64,000 nt of DNA, taken from NCBI RefSeq assembly GCF_900108855.1, contig NZ_FNXY01000002.1, positions 124,001 to 188,000 of the forward strand, read 5' to 3'. Each line of letters starts with the position of its first letter. Position 1 is the first letter of the stretch. This document shows, piece after piece, positions 43,415-51,662 of this stretch. The translations under genes were made by a program, and so were the position numbers. The notes under the pieces are model-generated. The model saw only the letters and a list, made by a program, of their open reading frames with translations. It searched no databases and had not been told where the DNA came from. The DNA comes from Dyadobacter koreensis (GTDB lineage: Bacteria; Bacteroidota; Bacteroidia; Cytophagales; Spirosomataceae).

Positions 43415-43520
43415 TTTTTACCGGTCGGACGGCGAAAAAGCCGTCCGACCGGGTCGCTTAAATTCAGATATTTCTCCAAGCCACCCGTCCGACGGTTTTT
43501 TTCACCGTCGGACGGGTAAT
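43415..43520. repeat. Right REP pair (two inverted hairpins)
   Basis: Direct copy of the left unit. Hairpin 1: perfect 13-base arms (43421-43433 and 43440-43452) around GAAAAA, followed by GTCGC. Hairpin 2: perfect 14-base arms ACCCGTCCGACGGT (43483-43496) and ACCGTCGGACGGGT (43504-43517). Compensating changes relative to the left unit keep the arms paired. Confidence 0.9.
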
Positions 43521-43559
43521 AGATAGTTAACAGGGAGCTAACAAATAAATTCAACCGCA

Positions 43560-45278
43560 TCAGTGCGAGTCCCGTGTCACTTTATCTCCTGATCCTCCTT
43601 TTAGGAAATCAAGATCAGCACCCTCATGGGCTTGCATCACGTGATTTATATGAAGTTTAACGTAGCCACGGTTATAACCCATATCAAGGGGTTTCCATAA
43701 TTTTCGACGTTCTTCCAGTTCTGCATCAGAAACTTCCAGATTAAGTTTTCTGTTTTCGACATCCAGTTCGATGAAATCACCATCCTGAACCAGAGCTAAA
43801 ACTCCCCCCACCGCAGCTTCCGGAGACACGTGTAAAACGACGGTGCCAAAGCCCGTTCCGCTCATCCGGCCATCAGAAATCCTTACCATATCAATTACGC
43901 CTTTTTCCAAAAGTTTTTTTGGTAAAGACATATTTCCAACTTCCGGCATCCCGGGATAACCTTTTGGGCCAACATTTTTCAAAACGAGGATACTATTTTC
44001 GTCAACGTCAAGGTTCGGATCATCAAGTCTCGCCTTGTAATCATCGATATCTTCAAAAACGACGGCCTTACCGCGATGCTGCATCAATTCCGGTTTCAAA
44101 GAAGCAGAAGGTTTTATAACGGCTCCGTGGATACTTAAATTTCCGCGAACAACAGCCAAACCTGTTAAGTCTTTCACTGGCTCTTCCAGTGTTGCAATTA
44201 CCTCTGAGTCGAAACATTCCGCAGATTCACAGTTTTCCGCGACCGTTTTTCCATTTGCAGTAATGGCATCTTTATGTAGAAGTGAAATCATTTCCTTAAT
44301 CACAACAGGTAATCCGCCTGCGTAATAGAAGTCTTCCATAAAATATCCTCCTGAAGGCTGCAGGTTAAGAAGCAACGGAATTTTTTCACATAATGCGTTA
44401 AAATCGTCCAGAGAAAGATCTACGCCGATACGGCCGGCAATTGCCAATAAGTGTATCACAAAGTTTGTCGAGCCGCCGATCGCTGCATTCAGCATAATTG
44501 CATTTTCAAATGCTTCACGTGTCAATATTTGAGATAACCTCAAATCGTCCTTTACCATTTGGACGATACGGCGTCCCGATAATTGTGCGATCACTTTTCT
44601 ACGCGAATCAGCCGCTGGAATTGCTGCATTTTCAGGCAAAGTTAACCCCAGTGATTCAACCATACAGGCCATTGTCGAAGCTGTTCCCATTACCGCACAA
44701 TGTCCCTGGCTACGACACATACAAGCTTCCGCTGTTGTCAATTCGTCCTGGGAAATTTCTCCCTTTCTATACATTTCACTAAAACGCCAGACATCGCTCG
44801 TGCCGATCGTCTTACCGCGATAACGACCCGTTAGCATGGGTCCTCCCGACACAACAATCGTAGGAATATCTACACTTGCAGCACCCATAACCAATGAAGG
44901 AGTAGTTTTATCACACCCGCAAAGCAGCACCACGCCGTCGAGCGGATTGGCGCGGATTGACTCCTCTACGTCCATGCTGGCAAGGTTTCTGTACAACATC
45001 GCCGTTGGTTTTATCAATGTTTCGCCCAAGGACATAACGGGAAATTCCAATGGGAATCCACCTGCTTCCCAAACGCCTCTTTTCACAGATTCGGCCAATT
45101 CACGGAAATGACCGTTGCATGGTGTCAGTTCTGAAAACGTATTACAGATACCGATGACGGGGCGCCCTTCGAACTCATCCGCAGGAAATCCCTGGTTTTT
45201 CATCCAAGCTCTGTATATAAAGCCGTCCTTTCCAGACTTGCCAAACCAACCGCGGCTGCGCAATTTATTTTCTTCCAT
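43560..45278 (-). CDS. IlvD/Edd-family dehydratase, sugar-acid (arabinonate) type
   Basis: A 572-residue Fe-S dehydratase from the ATG at 45278 (MEENKLRSRGWFGKSGKDGFIYR). Family blocks: GICNTFSELTPCNGHFRELAESVKRGV, VVLLCGCDKTTPSLVMGA (cluster and metal Cys/Lys), CMCRSQGHCAVMGTASTMA, ISDGRMSGT. The opening RSRGWFG and GFIYRAWMKNQG resemble L-arabinonate and related sugar-acid dehydratases more than the branched-chain IlvD, so a role in non-phosphorylative sugar oxidation is preferred, by recollection of the subfamilies. A 21-codon upstream extension is rejected. Confidence 0.85.
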   Translation of the reverse strand: MEENKLRSRGWFGKSGKDGFIYRAWMKNQGFPADEFEGRPVIGICNTFSELTPCNGHFRELAESVKRGVWEAGGFPLEFPVMSLGETLIKPTAMLYRNLASMDVEESIRANPLDGVVLLCGCDKTTPSLVMGAASVDIPTIVVSGGPMLTGRYRGKTIGTSDVWRFSEMYRKGEISQDELTTAEACMCRSQGHCAVMGTASTMACMVESLGLTLPENAAIPAADSRRKVIAQLSGRRIVQMVKDDLRLSQILTREAFENAIMLNAAIGGSTNFVIHLLAIAGRIGVDLSLDDFNALCEKIPLLLNLQPSGGYFMEDFYYAGGLPVVIKEMISLLHKDAITANGKTVAENCESAECFDSEVIATLEEPVKDLTGLAVVRGNLSIHGAVIKPSASLKPELMQHRGKAVVFEDIDDYKARLDDPNLDVDENSILVLKNVGPKGYPGMPEVGNMSLPKKLLEKGVIDMVRISDGRMSGTGFGTVVLHVSPEAAVGGVLALVQDGDFIELDVENRKLNLEVSDAELEERRKLWKPLDMGYNRGYVKLHINHVMQAHEGADLDFLKGGSGDKVTRDSH

Positions 45279-45395
45279 TATTCGCCATTGTTTATATTCG
45301 AATAGTAAAGGCAGAATGTAGTTAAATATAATTCCGCTCATCCTTTAAAAAGTAAAATATAGTATCTTCGTTAAAACACGTGCTCCCGGTTACCT

Positions 45396-46661
45396 ATGAT
45401 TTCTTCAGATAATATCAGATCACTATTATTAAAAATACTTACCTGCTTTTTTCTCAGCATGCTTTTCAATTCGGTATCTGCCCAAATTCACAACGGACAA
45501 TTTCTCGAGAAGCTTCTTAAAAAGCATTCGCAGCATTTGACGAACGTCCTGGATCATCCGGACAAATATGAGGTCCAGATTCTGTATACCAAAATTGATA
45601 GGAATAAGAAAAATGAGCCACATTTTACGACCTATGGATATCATGTAAATAACAGCCAGTATTTTTATCCTGCAAGCACAGTTAAATTACCAGCGATATT
45701 ATTGGCCCTTGAAAAGATTAATAAACTGAAAATCGATAAAACTACACCGATGATTACCGGTGCCGATCGGCCGGAACAAACGGCCGTAACTGTTGATACA
45801 ACTGCTGAAAATAAATTACCCTCTGTTGCGCATTATGCAAAAAAGATTTTGCTGGCGAGTGATAACGACGCCTTTAACAGGTTGTATGAATTTATCGGGC
45901 AGGCAGATTTTAATGATTCATTACATGCAAAGGGATACAAAGATGTAAGAATTACACATCGTCTCGAATCCCCGATCGGAACGGAAAATAATCGTTATAC
46001 CAATCCTGTCAAATTTGAAAAAGATGGAAAAGTGATTTATGAGCAGCCTGGTAAATATGCAGATAAGCAATATACCTCATCAGAAATAATCAAGAAAGGA
46101 AAGGGATATTTGAAAAACGGCACCTTGATCAACGAGCCATTTGATTTTACGGAGAAGAACTTTTTTGCTTTAGAAGAACAACACAAACTCCTAAAGGCCA
46201 TATTTTTTCCAGAATATGTCCCTGCCCGCCAGCGATTTGATCTATCGAAAGACGATTACAGCTTTTTGTATCAATATATGTCGCAGTTTCCGGTTGAGAC
46301 GGAATTTCCTGCAAATTATACGGATGATTATTATGATGGATATTGTAAATTTCTGCTGTTTGGAGGGACAAAAACCCGCTTGCCACGACACATAAGATTA
46401 TTTAATAAATCAGGCGATGCTTATGGTTTTCTGTTGGACAATGCTTATATCGCAGATTTTGAAAAAGGAGTTGAATTTATGCTGACTGCTGTAATTTATT
46501 GTAATGAAGACCAGATCTTCAATGATGATAAATATGATTACGAAACGATAGGACTACCTTTTATGCGTGATCTTGGAAAGGCGGTTTTTGATTATGAATT
46601 GGGAAGACACAGATCCGTTCGTCCGGATTTAAGTAAATTCGAAGTCAGATATGATAAATAA
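45396..46661 (+). CDS. Periplasmic class-A beta-lactamase-like serine hydrolase
   Basis: A 421-residue exported protein (signal peptide 1 to about 29, VSAQ). The three active-site motifs of the penicillin-recognising fold are present: SxxK (Ser94-Thr-Val-Lys97 in YPASTVKLPA), SDN (155-157), and KSG (338-340 in FNKSGDAYG) in place of KTG. It is longer than a true class A beta-lactamase (about 290), with an insertion between SDN and KSG. Real beta-lactam hydrolysis is uncertain. Its stop meets that of the MerC-like gene (46661/46662). Confidence 0.88.
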   Translation: MISSDNIRSLLLKILTCFFLSMLFNSVSAQIHNGQFLEKLLKKHSQHLTNVLDHPDKYEVQILYTKIDRNKKNEPHFTTYGYHVNNSQYFYPASTVKLPAILLALEKINKLKIDKTTPMITGADRPEQTAVTVDTTAENKLPSVAHYAKKILLASDNDAFNRLYEFIGQADFNDSLHAKGYKDVRITHRLESPIGTENNRYTNPVKFEKDGKVIYEQPGKYADKQYTSSEIIKKGKGYLKNGTLINEPFDFTEKNFFALEEQHKLLKAIFFPEYVPARQRFDLSKDDYSFLYQYMSQFPVETEFPANYTDDYYDGYCKFLLFGGTKTRLPRHIRLFNKSGDAYGFLLDNAYIADFEKGVEFMLTAVIYCNEDQIFNDDKYDYETIGLPFMRDLGKAVFDYELGRHRSVRPDLSKFEVRYDK

Positions 46662-47057
46662 TCAGGAAACTTTGAGCTTTGTTTGAGAAGCGATCTGGCA
46701 GATATACAGATTGATCAAATGTCCTGCGATCAATAGGGCCGAACCTGCATAACCCAGCCATTGGAAAATAATATTTTGCTCTTCAAAAATCAGCGAAATT
46801 GCAAAAATCAATAGTGCACTCCAAAGTAAAACTTTCACAAAAAGGGATTTGTGATCGCGCGTTGCAAAATAAACTGCAACTGCATTCACTAAAATGAAAA
46901 AATAATCAAGGGAAACGAAACCTATATGTGCGTGATGTTCATGGCCAAAACTTGACCCCAAAGCAAGTACAGGCATGGCTACACAATGAACGATACAAAG
47001 TACCGAGCCAAGTATACCGATATAATCTGCTTTGTTGTGAGCGTGACTAATTTTCAT
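46662..47057 (-). CDS. MerC-domain small membrane protein, candidate zinc-regulated
   Basis: A 131-residue membrane protein from the ATG at 47057 (the frame extends to 47108 but that part holds the promoter). The MerC-type first helix has SVLCIVHCVAMPVL with the Cys/His/Cys pattern for metal binding, followed by a His-rich loop (GHEHHAHIG) and three more helices. MerC proteins import mercuric ions in mer operons; chromosomal homologues in Bacteroidota without mer genes may carry other metals. Its promoter overlaps a perfect TGCAAC-N3-GTTGCA palindrome and is divergent from a Zur-like regulator, so zinc or a related metal is the likely cargo (inference). Confidence 0.85.
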   Translation of the reverse strand: MKISHAHNKADYIGILGSVLCIVHCVAMPVLALGSSFGHEHHAHIGFVSLDYFFILVNAVAVYFATRDHKSLFVKVLLWSALLIFAISLIFEEQNIIFQWLGYAGSALLIAGHLINLYICQIASQTKLKVS

Positions 47058-47064
47058 GTGTAAA

Positions 47065-47079
47065 TACAATTGGGTTGCA
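47065..47079 (-). promoter_or_regulatory. Degenerate second operator copy at the merC-like promoter
   Basis: TACAAT-TGG-GTTGCA resembles the perfect box at 47104-47118 and overlaps the -7 element by two bases. Ten of twelve half-site bases match. Confidence 0.35.
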
Positions 47080-47109
47080 AAAGTAACAGTATTCTGTATT
47101 ATATGCAAC
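47078..47109 (-). promoter_or_regulatory. Promoter of the MerC-like gene
   Basis: Minus-strand GTTG (47106-47109), 20 bases, TACTTTTG (47078-47085). The -33 box lies inside the palindrome at 47104-47118, as expected for a repressible promoter. Confidence 0.75.
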
Positions 47110-47118
47110 GATGTTGCA
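47104..47118. promoter_or_regulatory. Perfect palindrome, candidate Zur-like operator
   Basis: TGCAAC-GAT-GTTGCA lies between the MerC-like gene and the Fur-family gene. The same palindrome with another centre occurs at 50771-50785. Confidence 0.7.
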
Positions 47119-47159
47119 GTGTATTTTGTTCAATATTTATAAGGAAGCAGAAAAGAAAT

Positions 47160-47167
47160 TATCTTTG
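47160..47167 (+). promoter_or_regulatory. -7 box of the Zur-like gene
   Basis: TATCTTTG matches TAnnTTTG, about 89 bases before the ATG at 47256. No good -33 TTG at the usual spacing. Confidence 0.45.
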
Positions 47168-47255
47168 TAAGGATTTACTGAACTTAGAACTTAACTTTGG
47201 CGTGTGAGGTTTTTAACATAAGGAAAACCAGACAAAGAATTTAACTTGGTTGAAA

Positions 47256-47672
47256 ATGGAGCAGTTAAGAGAAACATTGAAAGGTCATCATCTACGTACA
47301 ACGACGTGCCGGGAAGATGTACTTTCTACGTTTATGAATAGAAAAAACGCACTTTCTCACGGTGATTTGGAAGGAGCGTTAGGTGAAAATTACGACCGTG
47401 TGACCATATATCGTACGTTAAAAACTTTTTTGGAAAAAGGTATAATCCATAAAGTCCTGGATGATGAAGGATTGAGGTATGCTCTTTGTTCGCACCAGTG
47501 CTCGGAAGAGAAACACCAGCATGATCACATTCATTTTAAATGCAATGAATGCGGCAAAACGAATTGTCTTGAAAATCTTCATATTCCAAATGTGGCTTTG
47601 CCGACCGGCTATCAGCCCGAAAGTTTCAATTTGCTGATACAGGGAAAATGCCCCGAGTGTCTGGCCAATTAA
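47256..47672 (+). CDS. Fur-family metalloregulator, Zur-like
   Basis: A 138-residue Fur-superfamily protein from the ATG at 47256 (a TTG two codons earlier is possible). The winged helix is LRTTTCREDVLSTFMNRKNALSHGDLEGALGENYDRVTIYRTLKTFLEKGIIHKV. The metal half has HQCSEEKHQHDHIHFKCNECGKTNC and ends with a second CxxC (CPECLAN), giving the four-Cys structural zinc site. Fur and Zur cannot be told apart by sequence alone, but the MerC-like neighbour, a ZnuD-like receptor nearby and a shared palindrome favour a zinc role. Its stop leads straight into a long hairpin. Confidence 0.85.
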   Translation: MEQLRETLKGHHLRTTTCREDVLSTFMNRKNALSHGDLEGALGENYDRVTIYRTLKTFLEKGIIHKVLDDEGLRYALCSHQCSEEKHQHDHIHFKCNECGKTNCLENLHIPNVALPTGYQPESFNLLIQGKCPECLAN

Positions 47673-47725
47673 TTAGTCATAAAAAACGGGTTCAGAAATC
47701 CTGAACCCGTTTTTTATGACTAATT
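47671..47725. terminator. Perfect 25-base-arm bidirectional terminator
   Basis: Arms at 47671-47695 and 47701-47725 are perfectly complementary (core ACGGGTTCAG/CTGAACCCGT, with A6/T6 runs) around the loop AAATC. It begins within the stop codon of the Zur-like gene and serves the convergent lipoprotein operon too. Confidence 0.95.
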
Positions 47726-47730
47726 CTACC

Positions 47731-48285
47731 CTATTTAACTACCAAGTTAAAATCAAGGTTCACATCATCACTACCGGGGGTAGCAGTACCGTTTTTCGAA
47801 TTTGGCTGGTGACGAAGCTGAACTTTTAATTTCCCATTTCCCGCCGCGCCTGCCTTAGCAGTTCCTGTCAAGCCGACTGGAAAATTATTGCTGTCTTTGT
47901 CTCCATACGTGTAAGTAAGCAACGAAGTTGGATTCGGCGTATAAATCAGTAAATGCTCAAAATCTTTCTCTTTAATTTCCTCAGTTATATTTTCAACGGG
48001 CGTTTTGCTTTCATCAAGAAATTCCGGTGTCACTGTATAACTTGCGTTGGCTTTTAAAGAGATCGTGTCAAATTTCGTTGGCGCATTTCCGCCATCCCCA
48101 TCGGGATCCTTGTATGCGAATTTAGTAATAGTTCCTGTGCCAACTTCTGTGAAAGTCAAGGTTACTGAAGTAATCAGCTCATTTTCATCGTCAACTTCAA
48201 CCTCGTCACCCGAGTCTTTGCATTGGGAAAATAAAGTGGTCACACCAATCAGCAACATCCAGGTTAATTTACGGCTCATGTTCAT
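47731..48285 (-). CDS. Lipoprotein paired with TonB receptor
   Basis: A 184-residue lipoprotein (signal with lipobox FSQC, then KDSGDEVEVDDENE). The body is a beta-rich domain (LITSVTLTFTEVGTGTITKFAYKDPDGDGG ... YTVTPEFLDESKTPVENITEEIKEKD ... LRHQPNSKNG ... VNLDFNLVV). The acidic DPDGDGG loop may bind a cation. It lies 41 bases downstream of the TonB receptor on the same strand, so it is probably its partner at the outer membrane, possibly helping metal capture. I know no established name for the family. Confidence 0.75.
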   Translation of the reverse strand: MNMSRKLTWMLLIGVTTLFSQCKDSGDEVEVDDENELITSVTLTFTEVGTGTITKFAYKDPDGDGGNAPTKFDTISLKANASYTVTPEFLDESKTPVENITEEIKEKDFEHLLIYTPNPTSLLTYTYGDKDSNNFPVGLTGTAKAGAAGNGKLKVQLRHQPNSKNGTATPGSDDVNLDFNLVVK

Positions 48286-48326
48286 GTGTTATAAAATTTA
48301 TTGGTAGAAAGAAAAGATTTAGAAAG

Positions 48327-50648
48327 TCAGGCACCAAATTTCCATTTGATCCGCAGTGAAGCATTTCGGCCGATATCATCCGAGTAATACCGGAAACGGT
48401 TCATGTAATCCCTATAAACAGTGTTGAAGAGATTTGTTACAGAGATACCAATTTCCAACTGCTGTTTTTCTGAAACATGCATAGTCCCTCCGGCCTGAAC
48501 ATTCCATAGTGAATAAGCTGCGGGAGGAGGCGAAAAATCACTGTTTGAAGGAACGCGTTTTTGTCTGGCTACCCACAGATTTCCAGCGGAAAGAAATAGA
48601 TTATGCCATTTTCCGAATTCAGGAATAGTGTATTTTAACTGATTATCCCAACGGTTCGACGGGATCATTACCAGGTAATTATCATTGCGAGTATCGTAGG
48701 CTTTCAGATAACTAAGCTTACTTGTCAGCCTTATATTTTTTATGAATTCCCAATCTGCTGAAACATCAACTCCCTTAAAAGTGGCGTCCGTTTGTGTGTA
48801 TTTAAAATAAGGAAAAGCACCTCTAACCGTCAGAATTGGGTCAGGTTGTGGTTTGAGATAAATAAAATCTCTGATGTAATTGAAATATCCGCCAATCTCG
48901 ATGGTTAGTTTTTCGCTCTCATATTTTACACTTGCAATAGTATTAATTGCTTTTTCAGGATGCAGCGTAGAATCTCCCCGCTCAAATGCCGCGGCACCAT
49001 GGTGTACGCCATCGCTGAATAATTCACTGACGTTCGGCGCACGCCACGCACTTCCGGCGTTTAACCGTGCCGAGAAGTTTTGAGAGAAGTTTCGGGTAGC
49101 ACCGATAGTTCCGGATGCATTGGAAAAGGTAAAGTCGTTAGAAACTTTTTGTCGGCTTACGATCCTATGCGTGCTAAGTGTCCGGTAATCATAGCGCGCG
49201 CCGGCCTCGAATTCCCAATTGTTTCGGACGTATCTTTCAATCCAGAAAATGCCAATGTTAAATTGATTGAAATTTGGGATTAATGGACGACCCGACATCA
49301 GATTGTATTGATATAAACTGCTAACGCCAACCTGGCCTGTAATCTTTCCGGCAATCGGTTTATGATCCCATATTAAGTCGTTGGTAAGAGTATTTAATTT
49401 GAATGTCAATTCCGGATGATTCAACGAAGCTATGGAATCGTTGCGGGGAACATGCAAATCATATTCATTTCGATTGTTAATTTGCTGGGCGATAGTCCAT
49501 TGAAGACGGTTTCCATCGTTGAAATGATAGTGAGTCTCTGCTTTCAGTAAATCATGTGTGACATTTTGGTTTGGTCTACCGATGTCGTAGGTAAATCCTG
49601 ATTTGACGAATGGCTCGCCGTTATTGATAACGTTGAGTAAATCCGTAACACTACCGATATGAGATCCGGAAAAAATACCGATCCTGGTATCAAACCGACT
49701 GTAAAACAAGTCTACACCAAAACCTTTGTTGCGATATCCGGCGCCTAAAGAAAAGTTTTTCTCATTTATCCCCGTATTGTCAAGAAAATAATCCGGTGTC
49801 CGGATATTTCCGCCACGTTTGATCGTTCCCTGTGCACGCCAGCCAAAACCTGAAACGCCTTTGATTCCGCCTTGCAAAGTTGAAGAGGCGACCCCCTGGC
49901 GACCATTCGTAAACCCCACCAGATTAACTTCACCGCTTATCGTTTTGTTAAAAGGCAATTCTTCCGGTTCAACTAAAATCACGCCCCCGATCGCATCCGA
50001 ACCATAGCGAACACCAGCAGCACCTTTGATAACAGACATGCGCGTTGCTACAAAAGGATCAATTTCAGGCGCATGCTCCGATCCCCATTGCTGCCCTTCC
50101 TGGCGAACGCCATTGTTCATAATAAGAACACGGTTACTGTGGAGGCCATGAATTACAGGTTTGGAAATAGATGATCCGGTCTGCATGGTAGTGACGCCGG
50201 TAATTCCTTTCAGACTTTCTCCAAGACTTTGGCCACGCGTTTTTTCAAGATCGCTTCCTGATAATATTGTCAAAGGTTGAGAGCTTGGCGCATCCGTCCG
50301 GTGAGCCGTGATTTCAACATCTTTTAGATGAACTTCCTGTTCTTCCAGATTGAAATTTTCTTCATGCCCGGCGGTAAGATCTATCGCTTGTTTGTAAGAG
50401 TTATATCCTACAATCCGCGCTTCCAGTTTATAGCTTCCCGGACACAGATTACGAATTTCATACCTACCTTTTTCGTCAGTAAATACTCCATTGGTTGTTC
50501 CTTCCAGTAAAACGGTCGCACCAATTACGGGCTGACCGCTGTGTTGATCGCGAACAACGCCCTTGATGAAGCAGGCACAATCTGTGTTTTGCGCCTTGCT
50601 TAGTGAAAAAATAGCCAGCGCAAGAATCAATAAAAAATATTTTTTCAT
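48327..50648 (-). CDS. TonB-dependent outer-membrane receptor, ZnuD-like
   Basis: A 773-residue receptor: signal peptide (1 to about 19), a carboxypeptidase-regulatory-like domain (about 28-110), a plug (about 125-235; SKPVIHGLHSNRVLIMNNGVRQEGQQWGSEHAPEIDPF, VIKGAAGVRYGSDAIGGVILVEPEELP) and a 22-strand-type barrel ending in the aromatic-basic KWKFGA. The plug segment is reminiscent of zinc receptor ZnuD and related proteins. His-containing barrel loops (AETHYHFN, GVHHGAA) could bind metal. The promoter carries the same palindrome as the MerC/Zur region, supporting metal control. Substrate identity is inferred, not shown. Confidence 0.85.
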   Translation of the reverse strand: MKKYFLLILALAIFSLSKAQNTDCACFIKGVVRDQHSGQPVIGATVLLEGTTNGVFTDEKGRYEIRNLCPGSYKLEARIVGYNSYKQAIDLTAGHEENFNLEEQEVHLKDVEITAHRTDAPSSQPLTILSGSDLEKTRGQSLGESLKGITGVTTMQTGSSISKPVIHGLHSNRVLIMNNGVRQEGQQWGSEHAPEIDPFVATRMSVIKGAAGVRYGSDAIGGVILVEPEELPFNKTISGEVNLVGFTNGRQGVASSTLQGGIKGVSGFGWRAQGTIKRGGNIRTPDYFLDNTGINEKNFSLGAGYRNKGFGVDLFYSRFDTRIGIFSGSHIGSVTDLLNVINNGEPFVKSGFTYDIGRPNQNVTHDLLKAETHYHFNDGNRLQWTIAQQINNRNEYDLHVPRNDSIASLNHPELTFKLNTLTNDLIWDHKPIAGKITGQVGVSSLYQYNLMSGRPLIPNFNQFNIGIFWIERYVRNNWEFEAGARYDYRTLSTHRIVSRQKVSNDFTFSNASGTIGATRNFSQNFSARLNAGSAWRAPNVSELFSDGVHHGAAAFERGDSTLHPEKAINTIASVKYESEKLTIEIGGYFNYIRDFIYLKPQPDPILTVRGAFPYFKYTQTDATFKGVDVSADWEFIKNIRLTSKLSYLKAYDTRNDNYLVMIPSNRWDNQLKYTIPEFGKWHNLFLSAGNLWVARQKRVPSNSDFSPPPAAYSLWNVQAGGTMHVSEKQQLEIGISVTNLFNTVYRDYMNRFRYYSDDIGRNASLRIKWKFGA

Positions 50649-50742
50649 CCGGTATTTGGAGAACAGAATTATCTAAATCCTATTATCTCCGTCTTATGTT
50701 CTATAAAAGGAGTGAAAGCGGTTTACAGTCGAAATCTGTAAG

Positions 50743-50757
50743 TGTTACAACGTTGCA
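50743..50757 (-). promoter_or_regulatory. Degenerate second operator copy at the TonB receptor promoter
   Basis: TGTTAC-AAC-GTTGCA resembles the perfect box at 50771-50785 and overlaps the -7 element by two bases, as at the merC-like promoter. Confidence 0.35.
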
Positions 50758-50787
50758 AAAGTACAATTCATGCAACTGTGTTGCAAT
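50756..50787 (-). promoter_or_regulatory. Promoter of the TonB receptor operon
   Basis: Minus-strand ATTG (50784-50787), 20 bases, TACTTTTG (50756-50763). The perfect palindrome sits in the spacer and overlaps the -33 box. Leader length is about 100 bases. Confidence 0.75.
50771..50785. promoter_or_regulatory. Perfect palindrome, candidate Zur-like operator (second copy)
   Basis: TGCAAC-TGT-GTTGCA, identical in both half-sites to the box at 47104-47118 and differing only in the central three bases. Confidence 0.7.
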
Positions 50788-50828
50788 TTTATTTTACAAT
50801 TTCTTTTAAACCTTTTATTATAACACCG

Positions 50829-50836
50829 TAAATTTG
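50829..50836 (+). promoter_or_regulatory. -7 box of the membrane-protein gene
   Basis: TAAATTTG, exact TAnnTTTG match; the -33 is not clear. It argues against the TTG at 50834 as the start codon. Confidence 0.45.
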
Positions 50837-50890
50837 ATCGCTGATTATGAAGGAGAAAGCCTCGATCGGTTTACTATAAATTCTTATAAT

Positions 50891-51649
50891 GTGTCAGATC
50901 TTTTACTGATAAAAATACTTTTAATGCCCCCGTTAATTGCAGGAGTAACGATGAGCGTAAGAAAATGGGGAGAGGGATTTGGCGGTTGGATAGGAGGGTT
51001 CCCCTGGGTTGCGGGCCCAATTTCCTTTTTCATTGCGATGGAAAACGGACCCATTTTCGCGGCCTCAACGATCCCTTCTGCTTTAATGGGATCTATTGGA
51101 ACTACCTTTTTTGCCTTGATATATTCCGTTGTCGCGCCAAGGCTATCGTGGCTTCCAAGTGTTTTGATTAGCTATGTGGCCTTTTTCATCGTGGCGTTGG
51201 CTTCATTAGGAAGAACGCCGTCGCTACCATTTGCTATTGGGCTCAATGTGCTGGTTCTTTCCGGTGTGTTGTACATTTTTCCAAAACCGAAAGGTAAAGC
51301 AGAATATAGAAAGCATCCCGTTTATGATATTCCACTTCGGATGTTTGTTGCAACCTTATTCGTGGTTTTGTTGACGCAACTTTCTGATAAGCTTGGACCA
51401 ACGTGGAGTGGAATTCTTACGCCGTTTCCAATTATGACGTCAACTTTAGCCGTTTTTACGCATTCGCAGCAAGGTCCGCAAGCAGCAGCGCGGATACTTT
51501 ATGGACTGCTGCTTGCAGGATATGGCTTTGTGGTATTTCTTTTGGGCGTATGGTGGATCGTGCCCAAAATGTCCATTGGATTGGCTTATGGAATTCTGGC
51601 GATCGTAACAATGACTGTGAATGCCTTGATGATCAAGTTGGTCCGGTAA
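50891..51649 (+). CDS. Integral membrane protein, unknown function
   Basis: A polytopic membrane protein with about eight hydrophobic helices, glycine- and proline-rich (VRKWGEGFGGWIGGFPWVAGPISFFIAMENGP near the N-terminus, LTPFPIMTSTLAVFTHSQQG in the second half). I know it only as a family of hypothetical transporters-like proteins. The start is unclear: a TTG at 50834 lies within a -7 box TAAATTTG (50829-50836), so initiation must be later. GTG at 50891 (beginning VSDLLLIKILL) and ATG at 50924 are the candidates; GTG is chosen. It is divergent from the TonB operon and could share its metal control. Confidence 0.65.
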   Translation: MSDLLLIKILLMPPLIAGVTMSVRKWGEGFGGWIGGFPWVAGPISFFIAMENGPIFAASTIPSALMGSIGTTFFALIYSVVAPRLSWLPSVLISYVAFFIVALASLGRTPSLPFAIGLNVLVLSGVLYIFPKPKGKAEYRKHPVYDIPLRMFVATLFVVLLTQLSDKLGPTWSGILTPFPIMTSTLAVFTHSQQGPQAAARILYGLLLAGYGFVVFLLGVWWIVPKMSIGLAYGILAIVTMTVNALMIKLVR

Positions 51650-51662
51650 TAAATTTGTAATT

